Shown: piece after piece, positions 10,014 to 19,484 of the stretch
Layout of the letters: the number at the start of each line of letters is the position of its first letter
How positions within the stretch are numbered: the first letter of the stretch is position 1
NCBI GenBank assembly: GCA_023525715.1
Contig: CM042009.1
Coordinates: 124,709,819 to 124,773,818, forward strand
DNA: 64,000 nucleotides
From: Cichorium intybus
Taxonomy: Eukaryota > Streptophyta > Magnoliopsida > Asterales > Asteraceae
Direction of reading: 5' to 3'
Notes under the pieces: model-generated
The model's input: only the letters and a program-made list of their open reading frames with translations
What the model was told of the DNA's origin: nothing
Databases searched by the model: none
Position numbers and translations under genes: made by a program

Positions 10014-11627
10014 CTATTTGAGAACCTCCTTTTTGACAACTTCCTTTAGGTTGGGATTCAATCTCCTCTGCGTGTCCCTAGCAGGTTTAGCTCCTTCCTC
10101 TGTGATAATGCGATGCATACATGTGGTCGGGCTGATCCCTTTCAAGTCCACGATTGTCCTACCAATAGCCTCCTTGTGTTTGGACAATACTTTAAGCAAT
10201 TCTATCTCTTGTTTCTCTGTCAGATTGGCTGCCACAATCACTGGTAAAGTATCCTTCTCCCCTAGAAAGGCATACTTTAGATGTTCTGGTAAAGGTTTTA
10301 AATCCAGCTTTGGTGGTTCTTGTAAGGAGGGCTTCAATGTCTTTGGGATCTCTGTTGGTAACTTCTCTATATGCGCGCATTCTTCAGACTTGAATCCCTT
10401 TTCTTCTTCTTTTTCTTTTTGTGTCTCTTTACTTTCGACACTTGCTTCTTCCAGAGTCTCCCTCTCATCTGATTGAAGTACCTCTTGAGTGTACTGCCGC
10501 ACTAGCTCATCTATGATGTCCACCTGATAACACTCCTCTTCTTTCATGCTACTTCCCTTGAGATCAGCGTTGAAAATGTTGATCTTGGCCTGTTGGTGCC
10601 CAAAAGATATTCCCATTTCTCCGGTGCGACAAGCAATATTTGCGTTGGCCGTGGCCAAAAATGGTCGCCCTAAAATGATCGTGGGTTGTTCTCCATTAGT
10701 TGCTTGACGAGTGTCCAAAACGAGAAAATCTGCTGGGTAGTAAAATTCTCCCACCTTGATGATGACATCGACTAACATACCCCTGGGAACCTTGGTGGAC
10801 TTATCGGCCAACTGTAGAATCACGTCAGTAGATCTCATGGTACCAAACTTATGCTTGTCGAATAACTGTCCAGGCAATATGTTCACACTTGCACCTAAAT
10901 CTAACAAAGCTCTTTTAATGTGCACATTGCCTAAATCTACTGAGATGAGAGGAACTCCCGGATCCTTCATCTTTGGAGGAAGCGCATCCATTAGGATAGA
11001 GCTTACATTCTTAGGTAAGCTAATCATCTTAGGCAAATGAGACAGAATATGCTTCTTATGTATGCACATGTCCTTAAGAAACTTAGCATATGCGGGAACT
11101 TCCTTAATGAGTTTGACTAGTGGAATGTTAACCTTAATTTGACTAAACAATTCCCACATATCTTCAGCCTGTGGTCCCTTCTTTCCATATGGTCCTTTCT
11201 CCGGCTTTTCCAAAGCCGTAGGAAAAGGAACTGTCCCACTTGGTTCTCCTTTTTCCCAGGTACTCATCTGCTTCTTCTTCTTTACCTGCTCCTCCTTATC
11301 CTTTTTCTCTTCCTTCTCTAATTCTTTTTTCTCATCAAAAACTACTTCTACATCACTATCATCATCTGTAGGCGGAGCTGTAACCTTGTTGTCCACTTTC
11401 TTCCCGCTCCTAAGTGTGATTACCTCATTAACTTGCATTCTTGATGATTGCACCTGTCCCTGCACTCTCTTCTCTTCCATTTTGACAATCAATTCTCCTA
11501 ATTTCAGAATTGCTTTTGAATTAGACTTCTCCACTTCCGGGAGCTTGAGTAACATTCCAAAGATTTCCTGTAAACCAATATTCATTCCTCCTGCTGGAGA
11601 TGGAGGTTGTGCCTGCTGCTGCCTCAT
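10014..11627 (-). pseudogene. gag C-terminus/protease/RT-linker of element A
   Basis: A 537-residue open stretch. Its charged N-terminal half has lysine/glutamate-rich runs (residues about 100-135). Residues about 240-340 are the aspartic protease, with ALLDLGASVNILP as active site; DLG-A-S is the form usual for Athila. IILGRPFLATANA is the second protease signature. A glutamate/lysine-rich linker follows, then PLPEHLKYAFLG and LKGISPTTCMHRI, which lead into RT in this lineage. It ends at an in-frame TAG before RT. The upstream gag is in another frame, so at least one frameshift lies near 11624-11640. Confidence 0.86.
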
Positions 11628-13177
11628 AGGTGGTTGTCTCGATTCTTGTTGCTGATTACTTCGAATGGTCTTGGTGCGTTATGAAATCGACCATATCCAT
11701 GCACTTGACTAATTTCTTCATGAGTCATCGAGCACTCATTATAATTGTGTCCTATTTCTCCACATGTATTGCATATAATCTGCCCATGCAACACATATGC
11801 CCCCTTTTCTTGTTGAAACCTCTCAAGCATCTGATTGAACCTTTTTCTAACAGCAGTGAGATCTTTCTGAATTTCAGCTTTCCATTTGTTCTCTGCTTCA
11901 ATGTTAGCTACATATATCGTCTTATCTTTCATAGATCCGCTGACTTTTTATGAGGCATTTATCATACCCTGGTGTGTCTCACTAACTCCCTCGAAGAATA
12001 ATTTAACCAACTGCCATTTAGGAACTTCATGATGCGGGCAGGATCGCAACAACTCTTTTAACCTATCAAACGCTTCATGGAAAGCCTCCCCTGGCTTTTG
12101 CTGAAAATCTTGGATTGCTCGTCTAACCTCTGTGGTTTTACTGACCGGATAGAATTCTTGTAGAAATTTTGCCTTGAGTTGTTCCCAACTAGAAATACTG
12201 TTAGATGGCAAAGATGTAAACCAATATTTGGCTTTATCCTTAAGAGTGAATGGAAACAGTCTAAGCCTAAAAATATCTCTATCAGTATTCCAAGGAGTTT
12301 TGGCATTCGCGATAGCTATAAACTCATATAAATGATTGTATGGGTCATCAGTCTTATACCCCCTGAACTGAGTCAATATTCCTAACAACTGAGGTCTTAT
12401 TTCTACTTGAGAATCAATGTTATCAGGAATATAAATTGGCGACGAATCATCATATTCCCGTAGCTGCAAATGTGATGCAACCGATTGCCTTCTCGGTTGT
12501 GCGAAATGTAAAGGTTGAGCAGGATTACCGTAAAGATGATCGTTATATCCCTACTGACCTGGTGGTTGTTGATACTGTTGTGTCCTTCTGGGAGGTCCCC
12601 GACCTCGGTTCCACGGTTGCTGTAGTGCTAGTGGCACCCATCCCTCGTCTTCCTCATCGTACCTCTACTCTGTCTCTGGATAATGGTATTGTGGCTGAGG
12701 AGGTTGTTGGTATTGTATAGGTTGTGTAGGTTGGAATGTGGGTTGAGGTTTAAAAAGAACTGGTTGTGGTTGAGAAAATGGTTGAGAGGTTGGTGTCTGC
12801 TGTCTAGAAGCTGGGGTGCCATCACGGGTTGGCTCTCCCCACGACATTGCAGAGGTAAATGGATTGGTAGATTGTGGTTGTGAAACGGGTGTAAATGGTG
12901 GTACAGATGGCGGAGTGCATGATGGTATGGGTGCAGGGGCTGAAACTGCACCACCAGAAGGACTCGTGCTCCCGAAGTGAAACACTGAAAGTGGGGGAAT
13001 AGAAAACATCCCCGTTGCCTCACCTGATGGTTCCTGGGCAACACTTACCGGACTACTACTAACCTGACTAAAACTCATGATATTCAAACGCCTACGAGCA
13101 CGGATTTTGCGTGCAGTACGCTCAATCTCATGATCAAAATGCAATGGGGATAATTGCTCACCCCTGCGGGTACGCAT
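11624..13177 (-). pseudogene. gag of element A, with in-frame stops
   Basis: Starts with MRTRRGEQLSPLHFD at 13177, close behind the primer site, as expected for Athila gag. A proline/glutamine-rich region follows (to about 12665), then the capsid-like retrotransposon gag core (FPFTLKDKAKYWFTSLPS, WEQLKAKFLQEFYP, near 12260-12130), then a CCHC zinc knuckle (CNTCGEIGHNYNEC, near 11770). The same frame is broken by stops near 12665, 12556 and 11948, and it shifts before the protease ORF. Gag normally forms the particle that packages element RNA; this copy cannot be translated whole. Confidence 0.86.
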
Positions 13178-13283
13178 GCACTAGTGCAACACCCCTACAA
13201 AACAAAAACCAAAAACTAACCAAATGAAACTTCCAAAAATTATGAAACAAGTTCCTACTAATCACCTAATCTAGGTTCACAGC

Positions 13284-13301
13284 TCCCCGGCAACGGCGCC
13301 A
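13284..13301 (-). other. Primer binding site of A (tRNA-Asp)
   Basis: Minus strand TGGCGCCGTTGCCGGGGA, complementary to the 3' end of plant tRNA-Asp, five bases inside the LTR end. Confidence 0.85.
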
Positions 13302-13306
13302 AAATT

Positions 13307-14411
13307 TGACACGCCTAGGTCGTTGTGCGGTCAAAAATAAAGAAAACCTAACACACACACACTAGTACAGTGGTAGTCAGGGTCGATCCGCAGGAGCTTC
13401 GTGGTTAGACCAGATGATAGATTACCAACTAGTAGTGTCACGCTACAGTCGGAGGACCTAGTTTCTAAGTTCTTAATTACCCAAAAACAATAACCAAACA
13501 AAGTCAAGCCAAGCATAAGCTAAACTCAACTCAAACAAACCAAGTTACTTTCTGAAATCAGAAGTGCATCTCTGAATCAGAAGCAAACAAAGGCATCCAA
13601 ACCAAACAAGGCATAACCTAACCAATAACTAAGGTTCTGACTGAACAGTTATTGGCCAAAGTTCAATACCTAAGCTAACATAGCTGGCTACTGAGTTCAG
13701 CAAAGGAAACAGTCCCAAACAAGGTCAAAATGACATTCAAACACAATCCAAACAATCACAATCAAACATAAGCATCAAAATACCGAAAAACCAAGATTAA
13801 TTGTAACCAAATGCTTTCATTAACCAAAAACCAAATTCAAAACATCCAAACAGTGCCCAATGATGCTAAAACAGAACCCTAAAGTGCTCAAAGTCAGTGG
13901 TTGTCACTCCCAAAGACTTTAGCTACAAATACTACTTACTACTAAAAGGAAATTAAATTCAAAAACATAAAATACCAATTGAGATGTTGCTGAAACGAAA
14001 TCTTGGAGTCAAAGAGCTTCAAGGTCTATTTTACACCCGGTCTTTTCTAGGGTTTTCGGCTGGAAATGCCTCTATTTATAGTTGCAAATTTGCCGAGGCC
14101 GCGCTGCGCAAATGAAGAATCTGCGGCGCGCGTACTAATCTTTTCCCGTTTCTTCGGCATTTGAATGTGTTACACCGCCTTAAGCCGGCGTCGCGCGTTT
14201 CAGAGTCCTGCGGCGCGCGTACGTATTTCCGTGATTTTTCATTCTCTTCCAAACTTCTTCCTTTTGCACGCTTTTAGTCCCTGTTTCCATTCTTTTCTTC
14301 CAAACAAGTCCTGACACGAAAAGTGAGAATACCAAGATATATCTGATATAATTTCATCAAGAACAGGGCTCAACAACGCCTAAAATACTTGATATCACTA
14401 GGCGTTGTCAA
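13307..14411 (-). repeat. 5' LTR of element A
   Basis: 1105 bp. On the + strand it runs TGACACGCCTAGG to CTAGGCGTTGTCA, with inverted ends. On the minus strand it starts TGACAACGCCTAG and ends at the primer site. U3 has CG-rich palindromic words (GCGGCGCGCG and relatives) near 14097-14220. Near 13368-13392 is the GTAGTCAGGGTCGATCC segment shared by the LTRs of X and B. Confidence 0.88.
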
Positions 14412-14471
14412 TACTAAAATCAAAAATCATAAACTAAAGTCCTACAGATCGCTTACTCTCAAGCTCACAAC

Positions 14472-14489
14472 TCCCCGGCAACGGCCCCA
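14472..14489 (-). other. Primer binding site of X (one mismatch)
   Basis: Same tRNA-Asp-type site as A and D, with one G/C difference in the GGCGCC part (reads GGCCCC on the + strand). Confidence 0.75.
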
Positions 14490-14494
14490 AAATT

Positions 14495-15427
14495 TGACAT
14501 CGCGTGCGGTCGTCATGCGATAAAAAATAATAAAATACCTCACTCTCGCTTAGTACAGTGGTAGTCAGGGTCGATCCACAGGAGTTTCGTGGTCAAGGTA
14601 GGCAACAGATTACCAATTGTAGTGTCATGCTACAACCTGAAAATCTAGTTTCTAACTTTTACCAAAATAGTCCCAAAATCATAAAATCCAACAAATTCCA
14701 ATCCAAGCATAAACTTAAACTAAAATCAAAACGAAAACTTAACCTAATTACTTATTGAAATCAGAAATGCAATTCAGAAATACAAATCAGTTCAAAACAT
14801 CCAACTCATTCAAACTCATTAAAAAGTAAAAAGAAGCAATTAAACATAACCGAATGATTAACTTTCATAAAAACTCAGATCCAACTTGTTCAAAACAGAA
14901 AACATAAAATTTAGAAACTTAAAACCTAATGCTAATGGTTGTCACACCCAATAACACCAAACTAAGCTATTGAAACTACTAAACTAATTGAAAATTAAAT
15001 AAGAAAACATAAATACCACGTATGGTCGACTGAAAACTGAATCTCGGAGTCAAAGAAGCCTTGGGTGTCGTTCCTTTGCTAATTCTTTGCTACTGATTTC
15101 GACCTAGAAGCCTCTATTTATAGTTTTGGAAATTAAGCGGTCGCGTCGCGCGTATTTAGAATCCGCGGCACGCGTATGAGTTTATCCCCGTATTTTCGGC
15201 ATTTGAATTCTTCTCACCGCCTCATCTCTAACTCAGCGCGTCGCGCCGTTGTTTACATCTCCAAACTTCTTCCATTTTGTACGCATTTAGCCCCTGTTTA
15301 CATCTTTTCTTTCCAAACAAGCACTGACACAAAAAGTGAGAATACCACATCATATATGATATAAAATCACCAAGAATAGGGCTCAACAACGACTAAAATA
15401 CTTGATATTACTAGGCGTTGTTAAACA
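14495..15427 (-). repeat. LTR of element X
   Basis: 933 bp. On the minus strand it starts TGTTTAACAACGCCTAG directly after the AAGTGTGGGG purine tract and ends GCGATGTCA beside the primer site. It shares ends and the GTAGTCAGGGTCGATCC segment with the LTRs of A and B but is diverged in the middle. Confidence 0.8.
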
Positions 15428-15971
15428 CCCCACACTTGTGTCTTGCTTGTCCCTAAGCAAGAGAGTTTTTAACAAATTCTAAGTAAGACTCAAACATTTT
15501 TGAATGTGTTCAATTTCAAAGGTTATTCCCTCAGGAGTTAGAGTGAAATAGTTTGTGAAAACATAATCAGAATATTCTTTGTAATTCGTGACTTTCTAAA
15601 GAACCCTTGATTACAAATTTGCTGTCCACAATGAAGTGTACGTACTCATTCAGATTCTAAAGGCCATTAAAGAACTATCCATGACTTTCGATGTTGTCCG
15701 TGTAACGAGCTTTCAGTAATACCATCCCAGACCCGACGATCTTAGGTGGCAATGTGCATAAGCCCCACCCATTTTAGACTTACCGGCTCGAACAACAAAC
15801 GCCACTGATTGACAATCCCTTCCTAAACTCCAATCCTAAAATACTCCAACCTTCTAACTGCTAAAACTCAACTTATTTGACTAAACTCATAGCATGATAA
15901 GAACTAAATAATATTCCTTGAAAAATATCAATGCTATAACATTCAAAACTATTCGTTTAAAAATTACAATC
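15428..15971 (-). other. 3' non-coding block of X
   Basis: Contains the block shared with A, B and D (about 15681-15850) and the purine tract AAGTGTGGGGT (minus strand, 15437-15427) before the LTR. No ORF. Confidence 0.7.
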
Positions 15972-16225
15972 TTCTCACCGCCTCATCTCTGACTCAGCGC
16001 GTCGCGCCCTTGCGCTTCCCCGCGGCGCACGTGCTTATTCGACTCTTTTGGCTTTATCTCCAAACTTCTTCCATTTTGTACGCATTTAGCCCCTGTTTAT
16101 ATCTTTTCTTTCCAAACAAGCATTGACACAAAAAGTGAGAATACCACAGCATATATGATATAAAATCACCAAGAATAGGGCTCAACAACGACTAAAATAC
16201 TTGATATTACTAGGCGTTGTAAACA
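15972..16225 (-). repeat. Truncated second LTR copy of X
   Basis: Repeats about 15200-15427 nearly base for base (TTCTCACCGCCTCATCTCT through CTAGGCGTTGTAAACA), then passes directly into the gene fragment at 16226. Only the U3 part survives. Confidence 0.78.
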
Positions 16226-16491
16226 ATCCATCTTGAAATTCCTCTTGCTTTGTTTCAATGATTCAATAAGAAACCCACACCAATCAAGATCCTTAACAGA
16301 CACATCCTCTTTAATATTTTTCAAAAACTTCTGATTGCAAGTGCCCATTGCAGGTCTATCAATCATAATTGTGACAAGTGCAACCAAAAAATTGATTATA
16401 AAAGAGCGACGACATTCAATATCTCTTTCAATGAATTCTTTCAAATCAGCGAGCCTAATCCTTTCCTTATCACCTGAAAATTGGTCATCTC
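16226..16491 (-). pseudogene. Host-like gene fragment, downstream piece (Ulp1-associated-like)
   Basis: Minus-strand frame gives about 88 residues from DDQFSGDKERIRLADLKEFI through MIDRPAMGTCNQKFL to DWCGFLIESLKQSKRNFK. The pattern (hydrophobic FLVALVTIMI, then a lysine-rich step and DWC) resembles the non-catalytic N-terminal region of plant Ulp1-type/transposon-associated proteins; low-confidence family call. It continues the reading frame of the piece ending at 30492, from which element B separates it. Element X cuts it on the other side, so the rest of the gene is outside the window. Confidence 0.55.
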
Positions 16492-17609
16492 TGACAACCC
16501 CTAGTAATATCAAGTATTTTAGGCGTTGTTTAGCCGTGTTTTAGTTAATTTATCTTTATTAATTGGCTAATATCACTTACTTTTGTGCCAAAGTGCATGG
16601 AAATGTTTTTATTATAAATGCAGGGGTTTTAGTGCAATTCTGGAGAAGTTACGGAGCAAACCGGACAAGAAAAAGAAGTCAGCCGATATTAGCGTCGCTA
16701 ACTTTTATAGTTAGCGTCGCTAATATTCGCAGGAGGGAAAAATTCATATTCAAAATTCGAACGCGCACGAGGAATCTTCTGGAAGCACACATTAGCGACG
16801 CTAATTTCCACATTAGCGACGCTAATGTCAAAAAAAGATAAAATCTCCGTTTTTGACTTTTAAATTCCGAAAAGTCGGGATAAGGCAACACGCGCGACGC
16901 GGGAAAGGCTATGTCGCAATGCGGAAACCCAAATTTCGCACCATTATAAATATCGGAGTCCCGTCCGACTTTTCACTCATCCCGGGACGCGAAGGAGGGA
17001 TCCGAAGGCACAATTTCGTCAGTTTTTCAGTGGGAATAAATATTTTGATTAGTAATTTAGTTTTTCTCTTGTTTTATCAACTCGGTATCGAGGTATTCCA
17101 CAATCGGGATTTCCGTCGATTACTCGATGTTCATTTAGATTCATAGTTTCTAATTTTAGTAGAATAGCCATTAGTTTAGATCTGATATTTGATTGTATGG
17201 TTTGGATTTGAGTTGGATTTGGATTTATAAAAGTTAATCATTGGGTTTGATGTTTAATTGCACTTTTTTCGGAATTGTTTCTATTGAATGCTTGTTTGGA
17301 TCTTTTGAATTGTCATTGCTTCTGATTTTCTGGAATTTACTTCTGGAATCAGTAAGTAATCTTAGTTTATCTTAGTTTAGTTTAGTTCATGCTTGATTTG
17401 GGTTTGGCACTTGTTTTGGTATTGGGTTTTTGTGTGATTTTTGGGAAAGTAGAAACAATACCGCTGACTGTAGCGTGACACTACAGTTGGTATACTATCG
17501 TCTTGTCCTAACCACATAACTCCTGTCGATCGACCCTGACTACCACTGTGCTAAGTGAGAGTGAGGTTATTTTACTATTTTTGACCGCATGACGACCGCT
17601 GCGATGTCA
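16492..17609 (+). repeat. 5' LTR of element B
   Basis: 1118 bp from TGACAACCCCTAG to GCGATGTCA. U3 carries four TTAGCGNCGCTAA palindromes (16689, 16711, 16792, 16813), the last with 9-bp arms. A possible TATA box, ATTATAAATA, lies at 16943-16952. U5 ends with the GTCGATCGACCCTGACTACC-type segment shared with A and X. Confidence 0.87.
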
Positions 17610-17614
17610 AATTT

Positions 17615-17632
17615 TGGCGCCGTTGCTGGGGA
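17615..17632 (+). other. Primer binding site of B
   Basis: TGGCGCCGTTGCTGGGGA, one mismatch to the tRNA-Asp-type site of A and D, five bases after the LTR. Confidence 0.82.
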
Positions 17633-18623
17633 GTTGTGCGCTTAGAATAGACGATCAGTAGGGTTGTTTCTTTTGATGTTTGATTTTAGTTTTTTGATTT
17701 TTGGTATGTGTACGTCTTCATAATGGGCGATTACATGTACCCGGATCAGTATTATGAGTATTATGAAAATCCGGCAGACACCTATTACGAGGATGATTGC
17801 TACAATGGATCGTTCGATGACAATGGATGACGGACCGAGGAGTCAGCTCAGCCTGAAAATCCTGCAATTTGGGCCCGACTTTGGGTACTCATGTATAACA
17901 CCTACCAAGTGCAGAAGGACCAGGCTGATGCTCTCGTAAGATTGCAAGCTTCTTTAGATCAGTTAGAGAAAAGTTGGGAATCGATGCCACCCTGGCCAGA
18001 ACCCGAGGCGAGTGATTTTAATACCAATGATACCGTATGTAAACTTGCATCACCCGAACATGTGATGGAAGGACATACACCTTTGGAAAGTCAAGAGACC
18101 ACTGAGATGGTCGAAACGGTTGTTGAGGATGAGGTTTTAGGTGACAATGCTACTTCTGACTCAGCAACCCTTGAAGTTTTTGATGTTTTTGAAAGTATTA
18201 GTAATGTTGATCTGGTGTTGGGTGAATCCATACCATCACCAGACAATTTGGTTGATGAGGATGTTGTGGAGGGGGCTGTAAGTGACAGTGCAGACCCCAG
18301 CCCAACGACTCCTGAAATTGTTGAAGTTATTGATATTATTGGGGAAGGGGGTGTAGATGACAATACTACCCCCGAACCTATAATTTTTGAAAATTTTGAG
18401 TACTTTGAAAGTAAGGATCTGGTGATAGGTGACTTTAAACCACCACCATATCAAACCAGTCGCTCACTCTTGGTCCCGATCCACCTGTTGGACGATGATC
18501 AGGAAGATGATGCTGACGAGTTGGTTTTTGAAAATAATAAACATGATTTTTTTCGCCACTCATGATCCATTCATGAATGGAAAATTAGATGTGATCAATA
18601 CCATCGATGAGGATATACGAGAG

Positions 18624-19278
18624 TAGGGATGAGCAAAACCGACCCAAAAAACCGAAAAACCGACAAAAACCGAAAAAACCGACACCGAAAAACCGAAACG
18701 GAAAATGAAACCGATGGTTTGGGTTTTGTTTTTTCAAAAACCGAAAAATTTCGGTTTGGTTCGGTTTGTGTAATGTCAAAACCGGAAAAAAACCGAACCG
18801 AACCGATTTATATAAAACATTTAAAATATATATATTTTACGTATATTATATTTAAGATTTGCGAAATCAGATAACAAGTTGTATATGGTTGAGCTGGTTG
18901 AGGCGCTGATTGTGTGTAGGCGAGGTCGCAGGTTCGAGACTCTCCAATGGCGTGCTGATGTATTTTATTTTGCAGCTCCCAATTAATAATACCCACGCTT
19001 TTGGTTTATTTAATTCACTTGGACTCATCCCACATCGCCAGATAACAAAACTCCACCACCTAAGTCCCCTTATATATTGCTGCTAGCTCGAGATCCTTGG
19101 AAAATCAAAGTAATGGGTTTAGAGTCGGTTTAAAACCGAAACTGACCAGACAAAAACCGTAAAACCGAACCGATGGGTTTGGGTGTGGTTCGGTTTTGAA
19201 TATTCAAAAACCGATTTTTATCGGTTTGGGTTCGGTTTGGGGTCAAAACCGACCCAAACCGACCCATGCTCATCCCTA
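18624..19278 (+). mobile_element. hAT-type non-autonomous transposon hAT1
   Basis: 655 bp with terminal inverted repeats TAGGGATGAGCA / TGCTCATCCCTA and a perfect 8-bp target duplication TACGAGAG at 18616-18623 and 19279-19286. Eight-base duplications and TAGGG-type ends are typical of hAT. Subterminal AACCGA/TCGGTTT words are repeated in inverted orientation. No transposase ORF. Confidence 0.92.
18885..18956 (+). other. tRNA-like segment inside hAT1
   Basis: GGTTGAGCTGGTTGAGGCGC resembles a Pol III A box/D arm, and GCAGGTTCGAGACTC resembles a B box/T arm about 35 bases later. No complete acceptor stem can be paired, so this is a tRNA-derived SINE head or relic rather than a working tRNA gene. 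A snRNA-promoter-like word ATCCCACATCG (19027-19037) and TATATA (19071-19076) follow. Confidence 0.45.
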
Positions 19279-19484
19279 TACGAGAGCATACCAATATTAT
19301 GCCCTCCAATCTCATTCGATTGGAAAATTTCTATTGGCACTGCAAGCCAAAATTGCAAAATAAAGACACCATGCGAGATGCGAGGAACAAACAACTTCGG
19401 GAACACTTACTGGGAGAAGCACTGGGCACGCTTCACATCAAGCCGGTAATCTTGAAGAGATACCGAAGGAAAGATCGAGCTTAG

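Larger units (their letters stand above)
1509..14411 (-). mobile_element. Element A: Athila-like Ty3 retrotransposon, decayed and interrupted
   Basis: In minus-strand order: 5' LTR (14411-13307), tRNA-Asp primer site (13301-13284), gag, protease with a DLGAS site, RT with FMDDF, RNase H, integrase, an env-like/ATHILA ORF, and a long 3' non-coding region. Element order, the DLGAS protease and the tRNA-Asp primer site are those known for the Athila lineage. The chromovirus E interrupts it at 9552 and copia S at 1508, so the 3' LTR lies outside the window. Stops, frameshifts and a deletion in RT/RNase H show it is dead. It inserted into X, and the base group following the LTR is ATACT (14412-14416). 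Confidence 0.88.
14412..16225 (-). mobile_element. Element X: rearranged Athila-like remnant
   Basis: Minus-strand order is a partial LTR (16225-15972), a 3' non-coding block (15971-15428), a full LTR (15427-14495), a primer site (14489-14472) and about 60 bases of internal DNA, after which A inserted. An LTR followed by a primer site, after a 3' UTR, is the layout left by unequal recombination between tandem LTR elements. Most of the internal region and of the outer LTR are deleted. No coding sequence remains. The flanking bases at 16226 (ATCCA) continue the host gene fragment. Confidence 0.72.
17723..19484 (+). pseudogene. Acidic ORF of element B, split by hAT1
   Basis: Starts MGDYMYPDQYYEYYENP at 17723. 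An in-frame TGA occurs at 17828-17830. The main open part (17891-18565) is glutamate/aspartate-rich (about 225 residues) and contains SLDQLEKSWESMPPWPEPEAS. A T-run near 18546 shifts frame, after which the reading continues to the hAT1 target site. Past hAT1 it resumes (19287-19484) and ends in a basic tail (ILKRYRRKDRA). I do not recognise the protein. It occupies the place of gag but lacks a zinc knuckle or capsid motif that I can see. Function unknown. Confidence 0.6.

Noticed and set aside
18885..18956. Functional tRNA gene
   Set aside because: A- and B-box-like words exist but acceptor and anticodon stems do not pair, and it lies within a MITE.
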